Assembly (NCBI RefSeq): GCF_044793635.1
Contig: NZ_CP084992.1
Coordinates: forward strand, 1,860,001 to 1,924,000
Length of the DNA: 64,000 nt
Reading direction: 5' to 3'
Origin: Virgibacillus_F necropolis_A
Lineage (GTDB): Bacteria; Bacillota; Bacilli; Bacillales; Amphibacillaceae
In this document: positions 34,395 to 43,470 of the stretch, piece after piece
Layout: each line of letters starts with the position of its first letter
Position numbering within the stretch: position 1 is the first letter of the stretch
The notes under the pieces: model-generated
Told to the model about the DNA's origin: nothing
The model's database searches: none
Seen by the model: the letters and a program-made list of their open reading frames with translations, nothing else
Program-made: the position numbers and the translations under genes

Positions 34395-36413
34395 TCACCT
34401 TTTATCATGTTCAGCCCTTTGAAAACTTTCCGTAGTTGGCTGGAATTTTGAAGCTTCACTTTGAACCTTCGTCTTCCCTTTACGCTTATTTTTCCGGAAT
34501 TTATAAACCACTCCAACCTTAGTCTGCTGGATTTCTTTTACGCCCTGAATGATAAACTGCATCGCATAAATGCTTAGCATGAAGGCTAATAGTACCCAGA
34601 TGATGAGCCAATATCTCCCTGAAGAAAGAGCGTGCATGGTATTGCCAATTAATCCAGACCATTCGTAGGTGATTGATCTAGGAGGTGAAGGCATCATACC
34701 AAAGTCACGGTTTGTACCACCAAAGAAAAAGTTGAATATCCCTAAATGCATAAAGATCAGGAGCACCTGGATAAATTGTTGGCCAAATAAAATGGTCATC
34801 CGCGTACCAATATGCGGGAGTATATGCCGCCAAAAGATATGAAACCTGCTACCACCAAGAACCTTCGCACTCATTATAAATTCATAGTTTAATATACGTT
34901 TCATTTCATTTCCTAATAACATAGATGTCAGCGGAACAACCAAAACAGTTAAAATAATAATCTCCAGCACAATTCTCTCGGTAAAGGAATAGGCGAATCC
35001 ACCGAACTGCTCCATCAATATGGGTGCGAGTAATAAATATGCAATTACACTTAACGGCAGAAAGTGTATCGAATCTACCATTTTTTCAATCCAATTTTGT
35101 CGTCTCGGTCCAAACGCAAAAGCATAAAACACTCCACCAATTAACCCAATAAATACTCTTAAAACAGCGATGATTATAGCGAATATTAATGTATATTTCG
35201 CTCCAATCACTAGCATGTCATAAATACTATATCCCGCACCATCAGACCCTAGTAAAAACGGCTCTGTCGGTGCATGTGGTGGGGTACTTTTAATTGACAC
35301 CCCATCGTCTTCGTAAAGTATCCCTACTTTGTCGATGTGATTGTCCGTTGTAATAGAATAAATGAGGCTGTAGCTAATTAAACCAATGAAAAATAAACTA
35401 CCAATTGCGAACTTGTAATTTTTCATGTGGGTTAAAAAGATTTGTATAGGCGCCCATGGTTTGAACCTGTACCAGTTGACATGCTTCATCCCAGTAAACA
35501 TATTTTTTATATACTGGAAAGGTTGAAAAGAATGCCGCTTATTCATTTTTATTTGATGATTATATAGTGGGTCCTGATTCAACCAAAGATCAATTAACTG
35601 GAAAAATAAAAAGAATGGTGTAAACAATAGGATTAGTGCCACGGCTATTGTCATCGGCTGAAAGCTCCCAACGACATAAAACGTGAGACCATGAACATTA
35701 AAAATTCGTTCAATAATAAATTGACTTGAGAGTGTTGCCCAAATGATAACTTTTGAATGGTGAAACGTTGTCGGCAAAATGTTTTTCAATACATGACGTA
35801 ATAGAATACCCATCTTCTGAATGCCTTTGCTTTTCAGGAACCCGACATAATCCTTCAAAAACTCCTCTTCTATCATCAAAAGTATAATCTTAAATAGGGA
35901 AACCATCGGCAGAATAGCCAATGTGATTATAGGACCAAGATATGCCTGTTTATCCATATAAGACGCTACTCTGAACAACTCTAAACCATATGTTTTATAC
36001 ACATAAATAACAAACGCCTGCAGAAGTGCTGCAATAACGATATCGGGAATTGACTCTAAAAAGTCCAGAACACGCTTTATTCCCTGCAAGATTTTTTGCG
36101 GCAAAAAATTCGCAAAGAACGCGAAAATAAAAGCAAGCGAAAATCCTAGCAATAATGCTCCGAGCAAGATTTTCATGGAATAAATAAATGGCTCCCACAA
36201 TGTTCCAACAAGCGAAAATTCCCCAGGTGATCGGGGTACTTGATAAACCCAGGAAGCTGGTTGAATGAATGTAAGTAGAAAATCTCCTAACGCCTCAAAA
36301 TAACCCAAAGGATTTGATAGTCCTGCATCTGCAAAAAATTGCGGAAATACACTTATACAAATAATTCCGAAAACTCCAAGTAAATAAAAAACCCCTACTC
36401 TGATGAATTTCAT
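34395..36413 (-). CDS. Orphan ABC permease with two fused permease domains (OppB-OppC type)
   Basis: A 672-residue membrane protein with about twelve hydrophobic segments and two BPD_transp_1 domains. The first (about 75-285) carries an EAA-like loop at LKSKGIQKMGILLRHVLKNIL. The second (about 400-630) carries SAKVLGGSRFHIFWRHILPH. A segment near 335-355 starts the OppC-like half (HMKNYKFAIGSLFFIGLISYS). OppB and OppC are normally separate polypeptides. No binding protein or ATPase gene is adjacent, so partners must lie elsewhere. The C-terminus is a Lys/Arg-rich cytoplasmic tail. Substrate (peptide or metal chelate type) is inferred from the family only. Confidence 0.75.
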   Translation of the reverse strand: MKFIRVGVFYLLGVFGIICISVFPQFFADAGLSNPLGYFEALGDFLLTFIQPASWVYQVPRSPGEFSLVGTLWEPFIYSMKILLGALLLGFSLAFIFAFFANFLPQKILQGIKRVLDFLESIPDIVIAALLQAFVIYVYKTYGLELFRVASYMDKQAYLGPIITLAILPMVSLFKIILLMIEEEFLKDYVGFLKSKGIQKMGILLRHVLKNILPTTFHHSKVIIWATLSSQFIIERIFNVHGLTFYVVGSFQPMTIAVALILLFTPFFLFFQLIDLWLNQDPLYNHQIKMNKRHSFQPFQYIKNMFTGMKHVNWYRFKPWAPIQIFLTHMKNYKFAIGSLFFIGLISYSLIYSITTDNHIDKVGILYEDDGVSIKSTPPHAPTEPFLLGSDGAGYSIYDMLVIGAKYTLIFAIIIAVLRVFIGLIGGVFYAFAFGPRRQNWIEKMVDSIHFLPLSVIAYLLLAPILMEQFGGFAYSFTERIVLEIIILTVLVVPLTSMLLGNEMKRILNYEFIMSAKVLGGSRFHIFWRHILPHIGTRMTILFGQQFIQVLLIFMHLGIFNFFFGGTNRDFGMMPSPPRSITYEWSGLIGNTMHALSSGRYWLIIWVLLAFMLSIYAMQFIIQGVKEIQQTKVGVVYKFRKNKRKGKTKVQSEASKFQPTTESFQRAEHDKR

Positions 36414-36497
36414 AATTACACCCCAAAAACTCTTTTTCTCTATTATTTACGGTAAGATAAGTCTACTACTAATTGACTAATCTCGCCACCCCACTTA

Positions 36498-37682
36498 TCA
36501 CTTTTTCGATTTTAATAGTAGGTAAATATATAGAAAGATTGATAGCATAACCGAACCAGCAGAGGTTACATAAATGACACTGTAATCATACATAAAGGCC
36601 AATTGACCAAATGTAATTGCCCCAACTCCCACACCTAAATCAAAGAATGAGAAAAATGTCGCGTTTGCCATTCCTTTTCGATTATCTGCAGCCTTATCAA
36701 CCGCCCATGCCTGTAGTGCTGGTTGTACACTCCCAAAGCCCAAGCCATACATTCCGCCTGCGATTAGCATAACTAGTGTGCTTGGTAACCATGAAAGTAA
36801 TAGCATGGAACCAAAAATTAATAAAGTTCCTGGAAGAAATACAAAAATATGACCCTTTGAATCATATATTTTCCCAGCAAACGTGCGAGATATCATTAAA
36901 AATATCGCAAATACCAGGAAGTATGATTCAATCCCCGGAATTCCTTTTTCCGTTGCATATAGTGGAAGGAAAGATGCGATTCCGCCAAAGCTAACCGTAA
37001 TAAAGAATAATAACAATGATGGCTGGATTGCTGTTTTTTCAAAAATATCAAATTTAACAGTAACTGTTTTATTTGGTGATTGTTCCACTTTTTTATAACG
37101 AATCCTGGTGGATAACAAAAATGCCATAAATCCAAGTGCCGCACAAATCAAAAATAGTTCTTTAAAAGACATTACACCAACAAGTGTCAGACCAAGTGAA
37201 GGTCCGAATGCCAAGGCAAGATTACCGGATAGCCCGAAATAGCCCATCCCTTCCCCTCTGCGCTTTGGCGGGATTAGGTCCGTTGCGATTGTTCCTGTAG
37301 CTGTTGTTGAGAAACCCCAGCCGATTCCTTGTACCATCCGCATAATAAATAAAAAGAAAATACTCGCGATAAATGCGTATGTACCAACGGATAGAACAAA
37401 AACAGCAAGGCCAAACATATAGACAAAACGTCTACCCTTGGATTCCAATGCATGTCCTGCATAAGGTCGCAAAAGTAACGCGGAAAAAGTAAAAATACCA
37501 GTTATAAGACCAATTAATTGATCACTGCCCCCGAGTTCCTTCACAAATAATGGAATCGTTGGAAGTGTCATTTGGAATCCAAGAAAAATAAAGAAATTAG
37601 CCATGCAGATAAGAACAAAATCCCGTGTCCAGATCTTATCTGGTATAGTAGCCGTTTTTACCGCAGTAGATTGAGTGCTCAT
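36498..37682 (-). CDS. MFS transporter (12 TMS)
   Basis: A 394-residue major-facilitator protein with motif A-like GHALESKGRRFVYM (loop 2-3), MVQGIGWGFSTTATGTIATDLIP (TM4-5) and GPSLGL. It resembles Bacillus YwoG/YfkF-type drug-efflux or metabolite transporters. AAAGGATG precedes ATG 37682. Monocistronic; substrate unknown. Confidence 0.85.
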   Translation of the reverse strand: MSTQSTAVKTATIPDKIWTRDFVLICMANFFIFLGFQMTLPTIPLFVKELGGSDQLIGLITGIFTFSALLLRPYAGHALESKGRRFVYMFGLAVFVLSVGTYAFIASIFFLFIMRMVQGIGWGFSTTATGTIATDLIPPKRRGEGMGYFGLSGNLALAFGPSLGLTLVGVMSFKELFLICAALGFMAFLLSTRIRYKKVEQSPNKTVTVKFDIFEKTAIQPSLLLFFITVSFGGIASFLPLYATEKGIPGIESYFLVFAIFLMISRTFAGKIYDSKGHIFVFLPGTLLIFGSMLLLSWLPSTLVMLIAGGMYGLGFGSVQPALQAWAVDKAADNRKGMANATFFSFFDLGVGVGAITFGQLAFMYDYSVIYVTSAGSVMLSIFLYIYLLLKSKK

Positions 37683-37859
37683 CTATGACATCCTTTCTTC
37701 GGTACTCGAAATATAAGTATACATGAGCAACGTATGATTGGGAATGGGTATAATTGTTTTTTTTATTTGTGCAACCAGGGCGACGGTTGAATGGCATTTT
37801 TGAATAAAATTTATTGCATGAAATTGGTATAAATGACCTACTTAATAACTATATATGTA

Positions 37860-37975
37860 AGACCACAGTATGAACTGTGGCCGGTAGATAAGCGGTCCCC
37901 CCAGGGGAGTCGGCTACTCTATCTAGAATAGACCTCTTCCATTACTTGTCGGGTAAATAGGGAGGTCTATTTTCT
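37860..37975 (+). ncRNA. Putative antitoxin RNA of a type I toxin-antitoxin locus
   Basis: A compact structured stretch opposite and downstream of the toxin gene. It has a hairpin CCACAGT-ATGA-ACTGTGG (37863-37880), a second stem TAGATA / TATCTA enclosing TCCCC / GGGGA, and the terminator stem AATAGACCTC (37927-37936) / GAGGTCTATT (37962-37971). Transcribed on the plus strand it would overlap the last bases and 3' end of the toxin mRNA, the arrangement known for convergent type I systems. Exact 5' end and promoter are guesses (an AT-rich TATATA-type region lies at 37846-37856). Confidence 0.5.
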
Positions 37976-38062
37976 ATTGATCAGTGTAATGATCAATGCG
38001 AGTAAGGTAATCAATAAGGAACCGAATCCAATTAGTACCACCAATACTTCGTATAAACTCAC
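37967..38062 (-). CDS. Holin-like type I toxin peptide, 31 aa
   Basis: GTG at 38062 with a strong GGAGGTGGT ribosome site starts a 31-residue peptide: MSLYEVLVVLIGFGSLL, then ITLLALIITLINRK. The short polar start, one membrane helix and basic end, plus a GGAGGTG site just upstream, match the putative holin-like toxin family (Hol_Tox) of Bacilli, related to TxpA/BsrG-type toxins. Such peptides insert into the membrane and are silenced by an antisense RNA. It is followed by a bidirectional terminator shared with the putative antitoxin RNA. Confidence 0.75.
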   Translation of the reverse strand: MSLYEVLVVLIGFGSLLITLLALIITLINRK

Positions 38063-38120
38063 AAGGCACCACCTCCATTCGGAAGGCTAGCCTGACACAT
38101 CCCTAAAAGAACTTTATCTA

Positions 38121-38149
38121 TTAGTAGTATATTAATCTCCCTTCCTCAA
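38121..38149 (-). promoter_or_regulatory. Candidate toxin promoter
   Basis: On the minus strand TTGAGG (38144-38149), 17-bp spacer, TACTAA (38121-38126); transcription would start about 50 bases before the toxin GTG. Confidence 0.45.
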
Positions 38150-38186
38150 GGGAACGTACATTCACACATAATGCGTGTCCATTTTT

Positions 38187-38903
38187 CTAAAGCTGTTGAA
38201 GAAACAAATATAAACCTGTAAAAAGCAACAGGATATATGTCATGATTCGAAAAAATTGTTGGTTAATCCGTTTAAACAAAAGCTGCCCGATGATTAACCC
38301 TACGATTACCATTGGTAGTCCCTCAAGGCTGGAAATCCATATAAGTTTGGTGGTCCCTGCAAAAATAATTTGAATTACCAGACTTACAAAATAGATAAAT
38401 AAATAAAAAGCTAAGGTAGTTGCCCTCAGTGCTTCCTTAGATGTATTTGTCCCGGAAAAATACAATAATATCGGTGGACCCGGTATCCCAATACTAGTCG
38501 TAAAGGCACCTGAAAATCCACCAATTGTAAAGTCTCGTTTGTTTGTTTGGCTTATTCGATAGTTTAAGATTAGTAATAACGTTAAAACCAAAATCAACAC
38601 ACTTACACATAACTTTAACAGCGTCATATCCAGGAGAAGGAAAATCGTTATCCCAATTGGCAAGCCTACTAAACTCCCAAGTATAAAGCGTTTCAAGATT
38701 GCAAAGTCTACATCATGTTTTATTTTTGAAATAAGAGCAAGCGATATAACCAAGGATAGAATTAGGTTAATTTGAATGGCTTCCCGTGGTTCAAAAAGCA
38801 ATAGAAGAAATGGGGTAGCCATGATTGAAAACCCAAACCCTGTACTAGTTTGAAGAATCGAAGCAACTAATATTATGATGAAAAAAATGATGAATGTATC
38901 CAC
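38187..38903 (-). CDS. TauE/SafE-family sulfite or organic-anion exporter
   Basis: A 238-residue integral membrane protein with about seven to eight segments and the two TauE/SafE half-repeats: STGFGFSIMATPFLLLL (residues 20-36) and IGGFSGAFTTSIGIPGPPILLY (about 126-148). The family exports sulfite, sulfoacetate and other small anions. GTG start at 38903 with AGGTG upstream. It stands alone between the toxin locus and the amidase gene, so substrate cannot be inferred. Confidence 0.85.
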   Translation of the reverse strand: MDTFIIFFIIILVASILQTSTGFGFSIMATPFLLLLFEPREAIQINLILSLVISLALISKIKHDVDFAILKRFILGSLVGLPIGITIFLLLDMTLLKLCVSVLILVLTLLLILNYRISQTNKRDFTIGGFSGAFTTSIGIPGPPILLYFSGTNTSKEALRATTLAFYLFIYFVSLVIQIIFAGTTKLIWISSLEGLPMVIVGLIIGQLLFKRINQQFFRIMTYILLLFTGLYLFLQQL

Positions 38904-38992
38904 GAAAACACCTGCTATGCTTGTAATTTGAGTCTACTGACTAGTTTAACATGACGTAAACTTTATGTCCTGATTAAAATTGGAGCTTGAAT

Positions 38993-39020
38993 AAAAGCGC
39001 TACACCAACGTAGCGCTTTA
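38993..39020 (-). terminator. Rho-independent terminator of the amidase gene
   Basis: Minus-strand stem TAAAGCGCTA / TAGCGCTTTT with T-rich tail, directly after the amidase stop. Confidence 0.85.
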
Positions 39021-39022
39021 GT

Positions 39023-40435
39023 TTATTTTATAGCGGGAAACCCACCAATCAGCTGTTCATAAGCGTGACTTGCTCGTAATACTAGTCCATCGTTGAACCT
39101 ATTCCCAGCTAGCTGCATGCCAATAGGTAATCCGCTTTTAGTAAATCCTGCCGGGATGGATGCGGCTGGTAAACCAGTCATATTATATATATGTGTCATC
39201 ATCCAATCTGAATCCGCTTCAATTTTCTTTCCTTCAATTTCTTCCGGCCCTAATAAATGATAATCAAATGCTGGAACCGAAAGCGACGGAGACATCACAA
39301 GGTCATACGTCTCAAAATGTTTTTGAAGCTCCCTCCAAACTATTGTCCGCTTCTGCTGGTAACCAATATATTCGCTTGTTGGGATATCAAACCCACGTTC
39401 AATCATCGTTTGGTAGGACGGTGTTAGTAGTTCAGGAACATCCCGCAACATTGATGCCCCGCCAGCCGCTGCTGCCGCATACCATGTATTTTTGAAAAAT
39501 CCCAGGAATTGATGAAGCGTCATGCCGAAATCCATTGATACTTCTTCTACTACTGCCCCTAGTTCCTGCCACTTTTTCACTTGTAGATCGATTACTTGTA
39601 ATACCTCTTTATCCACCGTATACATGCCAAAATCTTTTGTATAGGCTATTTTTATACCATTCAAGTTACCTTCCACCTGATTGACTAAATTCTCATCAAA
39701 CCTAGGCAATGAAAATGGATCTGTCGTCGATGGCCCTTGTGTTACATCAACGAATAAAGCTGCATCCCGGACCGTTTTTGTCAACGGACCATGATTCACG
39801 AATGGATTGTTCGTGCCGAATGCGTTGACTAAACTGTTGTCCATTGGGATTCTTCCATATGATGGTTTAAATCCATACACTCCACAAAAGCTTGCCGGGA
39901 TACGTACCGAACCTCCCCCATCACTTCCTTCAGCAAACGGAACCATATTAGCTGCAACTGCAGCAGCTGAACCGCCACTAGATCCACCTGCTGTTTTTTC
40001 TAGATTCCATGGGTTTTTCGTTGCGCCAAACAACAGATTATCTGTCGTTCCTTTATGACCAAAGTCAGGTGTATTGGTTTTCCCTATTATAATGGCACCA
40101 GCCGCTTTTAAGCGCTCCACTACTGTTGCATTACGGTCAGGTACGTTATCACCAAAAACCTTTGTTCCAAAAGTGGTTCTAATCCCCTTTGTAGGTGTTA
40201 AATCTTTAATTCCAACAGGTACACCATGTAAAGGTCCGAGTTTTTTTCCATCCACGACCTCTCGTTCTGCTTGTTTTGCCTCGTCCATCGCATTTTGATT
40301 TATTGTTACAAATGCATTAACTTGATCATTTTGACTTTCTATTTGATTCATATAATAGTCCATCACCTCAACAGGTGAAAGGTCTTTTGTTTTAATTTTT
40401 TTTGCTAGATTGTCTGCTGTATGATTTGCAGTCAC
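39023..40435 (-). CDS. Amidase-signature (AS) family amidase
   Basis: A 470-residue amidase with the full AS catalytic set: Lys77 in VGIKDL, the Gly/Ser-rich GGSSGGSAAA (150-159, cis-Ser152) and nucleophile Ser176 in SDGGGSVRIPAS. The family hydrolyses amides, including GatA-like and aliphatic or aryl amidases; absence of gatC/gatB neighbours argues against GatA. GTG start with GAGGTG upstream. A CodY-box-like sequence AATTTTCTGTAAAAT (two mismatches) lies at 40553-40567 in the divergent region shared with the wall amidase gene. Confidence 0.88.
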   Translation of the reverse strand: MTANHTADNLAKKIKTKDLSPVEVMDYYMNQIESQNDQVNAFVTINQNAMDEAKQAEREVVDGKKLGPLHGVPVGIKDLTPTKGIRTTFGTKVFGDNVPDRNATVVERLKAAGAIIIGKTNTPDFGHKGTTDNLLFGATKNPWNLEKTAGGSSGGSAAAVAANMVPFAEGSDGGGSVRIPASFCGVYGFKPSYGRIPMDNSLVNAFGTNNPFVNHGPLTKTVRDAALFVDVTQGPSTTDPFSLPRFDENLVNQVEGNLNGIKIAYTKDFGMYTVDKEVLQVIDLQVKKWQELGAVVEEVSMDFGMTLHQFLGFFKNTWYAAAAAGGASMLRDVPELLTPSYQTMIERGFDIPTSEYIGYQQKRTIVWRELQKHFETYDLVMSPSLSVPAFDYHLLGPEEIEGKKIEADSDWMMTHIYNMTGLPAASIPAGFTKSGLPIGMQLAGNRFNDGLVLRASHAYEQLIGGFPAIK

Positions 40436-40669
40436 TATGGCACCTCATTCCTTCAAGTTGAGTAGAATCAATTGTATCATTTTTTCCATTCAGTTATTAT
40501 TCCAAACGATTGCATACACCTCTTAATACCTACTATCATTTATCGTAAGTTGAATTTTCTGTAAAATAATGAGGAATTTGAATGATTTTCCCCATATATT
40601 GTTTGAAATCTAGTATAATAGGAAATAATTTATTACATGTTTTTTATAACAATTAAAAAGGAGGCCGTA

Positions 40670-41761
40670 ATGAAGAACTTACGACTATTACTCATCGGAA
40701 TCAGTGTATTGCTATTATCTTTTATTATTGCACCAACCGTTGATGCCCACTCTGGTAAAACATACGAGGTTGGAACATCGTCACTTAATGTCAGGAATGC
40801 ACCATCAAATGATGCTAAGATTATGGGACAATTAATTCCTGGTGATCAAGTTGTTGTTTTTAAAGAACTATATGGATGGGCTCAAACGTATTATGGAGGT
40901 ACGGAGGCATGGGTCGCATCACAATACTTATACCCATTAGAGGATGCAGAACAACCCACAACCACCTCAGCAAAAGAAAAGGTAACAGTAAACGCTGACG
41001 GGGTGCATGTACGCAGTGGTCCTAGTACGGACTATTCAATTATTGGTTATACAACAACAGGAGATACATACACAAAAATTGAAACATCCAATGATTGGCA
41101 TAAGGTTATACTTCAGGATGGTTCAACAGGTTGGATTGCAGCCTGGCTAACAGACACATATACACCTGTAGCTTCCACCGAAAAGACACAAGCCCAACAC
41201 GAACCTGAACAAAACGCTAATGGCTCACTTGATGGTTTGAATATAGTGCTTGACCCTGGTCACGGAGGTAAAGACCCTGGTGCAATAGGCTTCAATGGAG
41301 TCCTGGAGAAGGACCTAACATTATCAACAACTAAAATTGTTGCTTCCTATCTTCGGGATGCTGGTGCAACAGTTAAGGTAACCCGACTAAGTGACCAATA
41401 CTTATCCTTAGAGGAACGCGTACAATTTAGTAGCTTATTTCAAACAAACGCATTTATTAGCCTACATTACAACGCCTATCCAATTATGACTGTAAATGGA
41501 ATTGGCACATATTATTACGCTAACGGTCAAGGGCTTGCTTCATCTATTCAAAACGCAATTGGACAACAAGTTGCACTGAATGATCGGGGAATCCATTATG
41601 GAAACTATCATGTATTACGAGAAAACCGTGATCTGGCAGTGCTAGTTGAACTAGGATTTATTACTAACCCAAATGACTTGTTTACCATCCAAACAAGCGA
41701 ATACCAAAATAATGTTGCTCAAGCAATTACAACTGGTGTTAAAAACTATTTTCTTAACTGA
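40670..41761 (+). CDS. Secreted N-acetylmuramoyl-L-alanine amidase with two SH3b domains
   Basis: A 363-residue exported wall hydrolase: signal peptide (1-26, ending VDA), SH3b domain 1 (about 30-83, SLNVRNAPSNDAKIMGQL), SH3b domain 2 (about 96-158, GVHVRSGPSTDYSIIGY), linker, and an amidase_3 domain (about 185-360). The zinc ligands and catalytic Glu are in DPGHGGKDPGA, GVLEKDL, ISLHYNAY and VELGFITN. It cleaves the MurNAc-L-Ala bond. AAAGGAGG before ATG 40670 fixes the start. A TATAAT at 40615-40620 probably belongs to its promoter. Confidence 0.92.
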   Translation: MKNLRLLLIGISVLLLSFIIAPTVDAHSGKTYEVGTSSLNVRNAPSNDAKIMGQLIPGDQVVVFKELYGWAQTYYGGTEAWVASQYLYPLEDAEQPTTTSAKEKVTVNADGVHVRSGPSTDYSIIGYTTTGDTYTKIETSNDWHKVILQDGSTGWIAAWLTDTYTPVASTEKTQAQHEPEQNANGSLDGLNIVLDPGHGGKDPGAIGFNGVLEKDLTLSTTKIVASYLRDAGATVKVTRLSDQYLSLEERVQFSSLFQTNAFISLHYNAYPIMTVNGIGTYYYANGQGLASSIQNAIGQQVALNDRGIHYGNYHVLRENRDLAVLVELGFITNPNDLFTIQTSEYQNNVAQAITTGVKNYFLN

Positions 41762-41765
41762 GAAA

Positions 41766-41808
41766 AGAGAAGCTGTCCAGCCAATTTGGTGTGGGACAGC
41801 TTCTTTAT
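41766..41808. terminator. Bidirectional terminator
   Basis: Stem AGAAGCTGTCC (41768-41778) / GGACAGCTTCT (41794-41804) with T-rich tails. It ends the wall amidase gene and the long minus-strand sugar-acid operon. Confidence 0.85.
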
Positions 41809-41815
41809 CTGTTAT

Positions 41816-42799
41816 TTACTTTTCATTCTTATACAAAATGCAGTTTTGTTTTCGTGCCGCTTCTGTAATCGAGAGTACGGAAAGACTTAAATCTTTTAGT
41901 CTATTATATTCTTGATCATCATTTGTTTCTATAATTCTCATGAAGTTCTCAACCTCGAATATCATATCAAGATCCCAATCCACTGTCTCTAACGAAACTT
42001 TTTCTTTTGAAGCGATTTTGATTAATCGCAAATCCGTAATGGTTCCTGCATTATCAAACCGTAATGTGCCTTCTTCACCATGGATTTCACAAGAATTAAA
42101 GGAATTGGATATTTTTGAACAAATAATGGTACTAGTGAAGTCTTCATACGTTAAAACTAGCGTGCCATTTCCATCTACGCCACTTTCAAGCATGACTGGA
42201 TGATACGATATTCCTTGAGGTTTTCCAAATAAAGTTACTGCTATGTACAGAGGATAGACTCCCAGATCAACTAATGCTCCACCAGAAAAGTCCGCCGAAA
42301 AGATATTAGGTGTTTCCCCTTGCAAATACTGATCATAACGAGATGAATATTTGGAGCGATGTAGCATCATACTGCGAACCTTGCCGATATCGGGTAATCC
42401 TTCTTTTAAGCGCTGAAAATTTGGTGAATGTATGTTACGCACCGCTTCAAATAGGTAGACGTTATTTTCTTCAGCAACTTTATATGCGTCACTTAACTCT
42501 TTCGTATTAGAAAAAATAGGTTTTTCACAAATAACATGCTTTTTATGCTTTAAAAACAAAATAGCTTGTTCAAAATGAAGTGAATTAGGTGATGCAATAT
42601 ACACACATTCAACCTCGTTGCTTTTTGCTAGTTGTTCCAAATCTGTATAAGCATTTTCTGCACCATGTATCTTTGCAAAATCCTTTGCCTTTTGTACTGA
42701 ACGTGAATATACAGCAGTGAGTGTAAAACCTTTCGTTTCCTTTGCAGCCTCAATAAATGAGGCTGTAATCCTGCTCGTACCTATTGTAGCAAAGTTCAC
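41816..42799 (-). CDS. Gfo/Idh/MocA-family oxidoreductase
   Basis: A 327-residue NAD(P)-dependent oxidoreductase. N-terminal Rossmann fold starts FATIGTSRITASFI, with the family motif HVICEKPIF (Lys of EKP, about residue 92) and the C-terminal GFO_IDH_MocA region (GGALVDLGVYPLY, about 172-184). It oxidises or reduces a sugar, sugar acid or inositol hydroxyl. It is the last gene of the TRAP/HxlAB operon, so its substrate probably belongs to that pathway. GTG start at 42799 with AAAGGAGTG upstream. Confidence 0.85.
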   Translation of the reverse strand: MNFATIGTSRITASFIEAAKETKGFTLTAVYSRSVQKAKDFAKIHGAENAYTDLEQLAKSNEVECVYIASPNSLHFEQAILFLKHKKHVICEKPIFSNTKELSDAYKVAEENNVYLFEAVRNIHSPNFQRLKEGLPDIGKVRSMMLHRSKYSSRYDQYLQGETPNIFSADFSGGALVDLGVYPLYIAVTLFGKPQGISYHPVMLESGVDGNGTLVLTYEDFTSTIICSKISNSFNSCEIHGEEGTLRFDNAGTITDLRLIKIASKEKVSLETVDWDLDMIFEVENFMRIIETNDDQEYNRLKDLSLSVLSITEAARKQNCILYKNEK

Positions 42800-42829
42800 T
42801 TATCTCACTCCTTTACTTCAACTTACTAA

Positions 42830-43453
42830 TTATAATGCATGGATCATTTCTTTCATCTTAGCAGCAGTTTCACTAGGATTTTCAGTCTTCGTAATTGCGC
42901 TACCAATAATTACTACGTCTGGTTTCTCCTCAACTATTTCAGATAATGATTGCAGATTGATGCCACCAGCAACTGCAACCTCAAATTCAAGGTCTTCTAC
43001 CAATGAAAAAAGTTCGGTATTAAATGTACCTTCCTTTTGCTTATCCTTTCCAACGTGAAGGCTTACAAGGTCAACGCCCAATTCGTGTAGTTCTTTCATT
43101 CGCTTCTTACTAGTTACTTCCAATAAATCTACCATTACTCTTTTCTTATATTGTTTTGCTATTTTCATCGTATCTGTAATAGTTAAATCAGATGAAAAAG
43201 CCATAACCGTAGTAATGTCCGCCCCGGCTTCAAAGGCTTGTTTCGCTTCATGTCCACCAGCGTCACATGTTTTCATGTCCGTAACAATCGTTTTATTAGG
43301 AAATAACTTTCTTATTTCCCTGACAATCGACATCCCATATTCTTTAATAACACCTGTTCCCACTTCAATAATATCGATTTCCTTCTCTGTTTCTTTGACG
43401 ATCTGCAGACATTCTTCCCTTGTTAAACGGTCTAAAGCAAGCTGTAATTTCAT
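42830..43453 (-). CDS. 3-hexulose-6-phosphate synthase/ketogulonate-6-P decarboxylase family (HxlA-like)
   Basis: A 207-residue TIM-barrel protein of the OMP-decarboxylase/HPS superfamily: MKLQLALDRL, IIEVGTGVI, DMKTCDAGGHEA (metal-binding Asp-x-Lys-x2-Asp), and AVAGGIN. HPS joins ribulose 5-phosphate and formaldehyde; the related UlaD-type enzymes decarboxylate 3-keto-L-gulonate 6-phosphate. The loop HVGKDKQ differs from the HTGYDLQ seen in RuMP-type HPS, so the reaction may differ. The same operon encodes an HxlB-like isomerase, RpiA, KDG kinase and KDPG aldolase. Confidence 0.75.
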   Translation of the reverse strand: MKLQLALDRLTREECLQIVKETEKEIDIIEVGTGVIKEYGMSIVREIRKLFPNKTIVTDMKTCDAGGHEAKQAFEAGADITTVMAFSSDLTITDTMKIAKQYKKRVMVDLLEVTSKKRMKELHELGVDLVSLHVGKDKQKEGTFNTELFSLVEDLEFEVAVAGGINLQSLSEIVEEKPDVVIIGSAITKTENPSETAAKMKEMIHAL

Positions 43454-43470
43454 GTTTACATCCCCCTCGT

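Noticed and set aside
40553..40567. CodY box between the AS amidase and wall amidase genes
   Set aside because: Two mismatches to the consensus and a single site; too weak to list as a feature.
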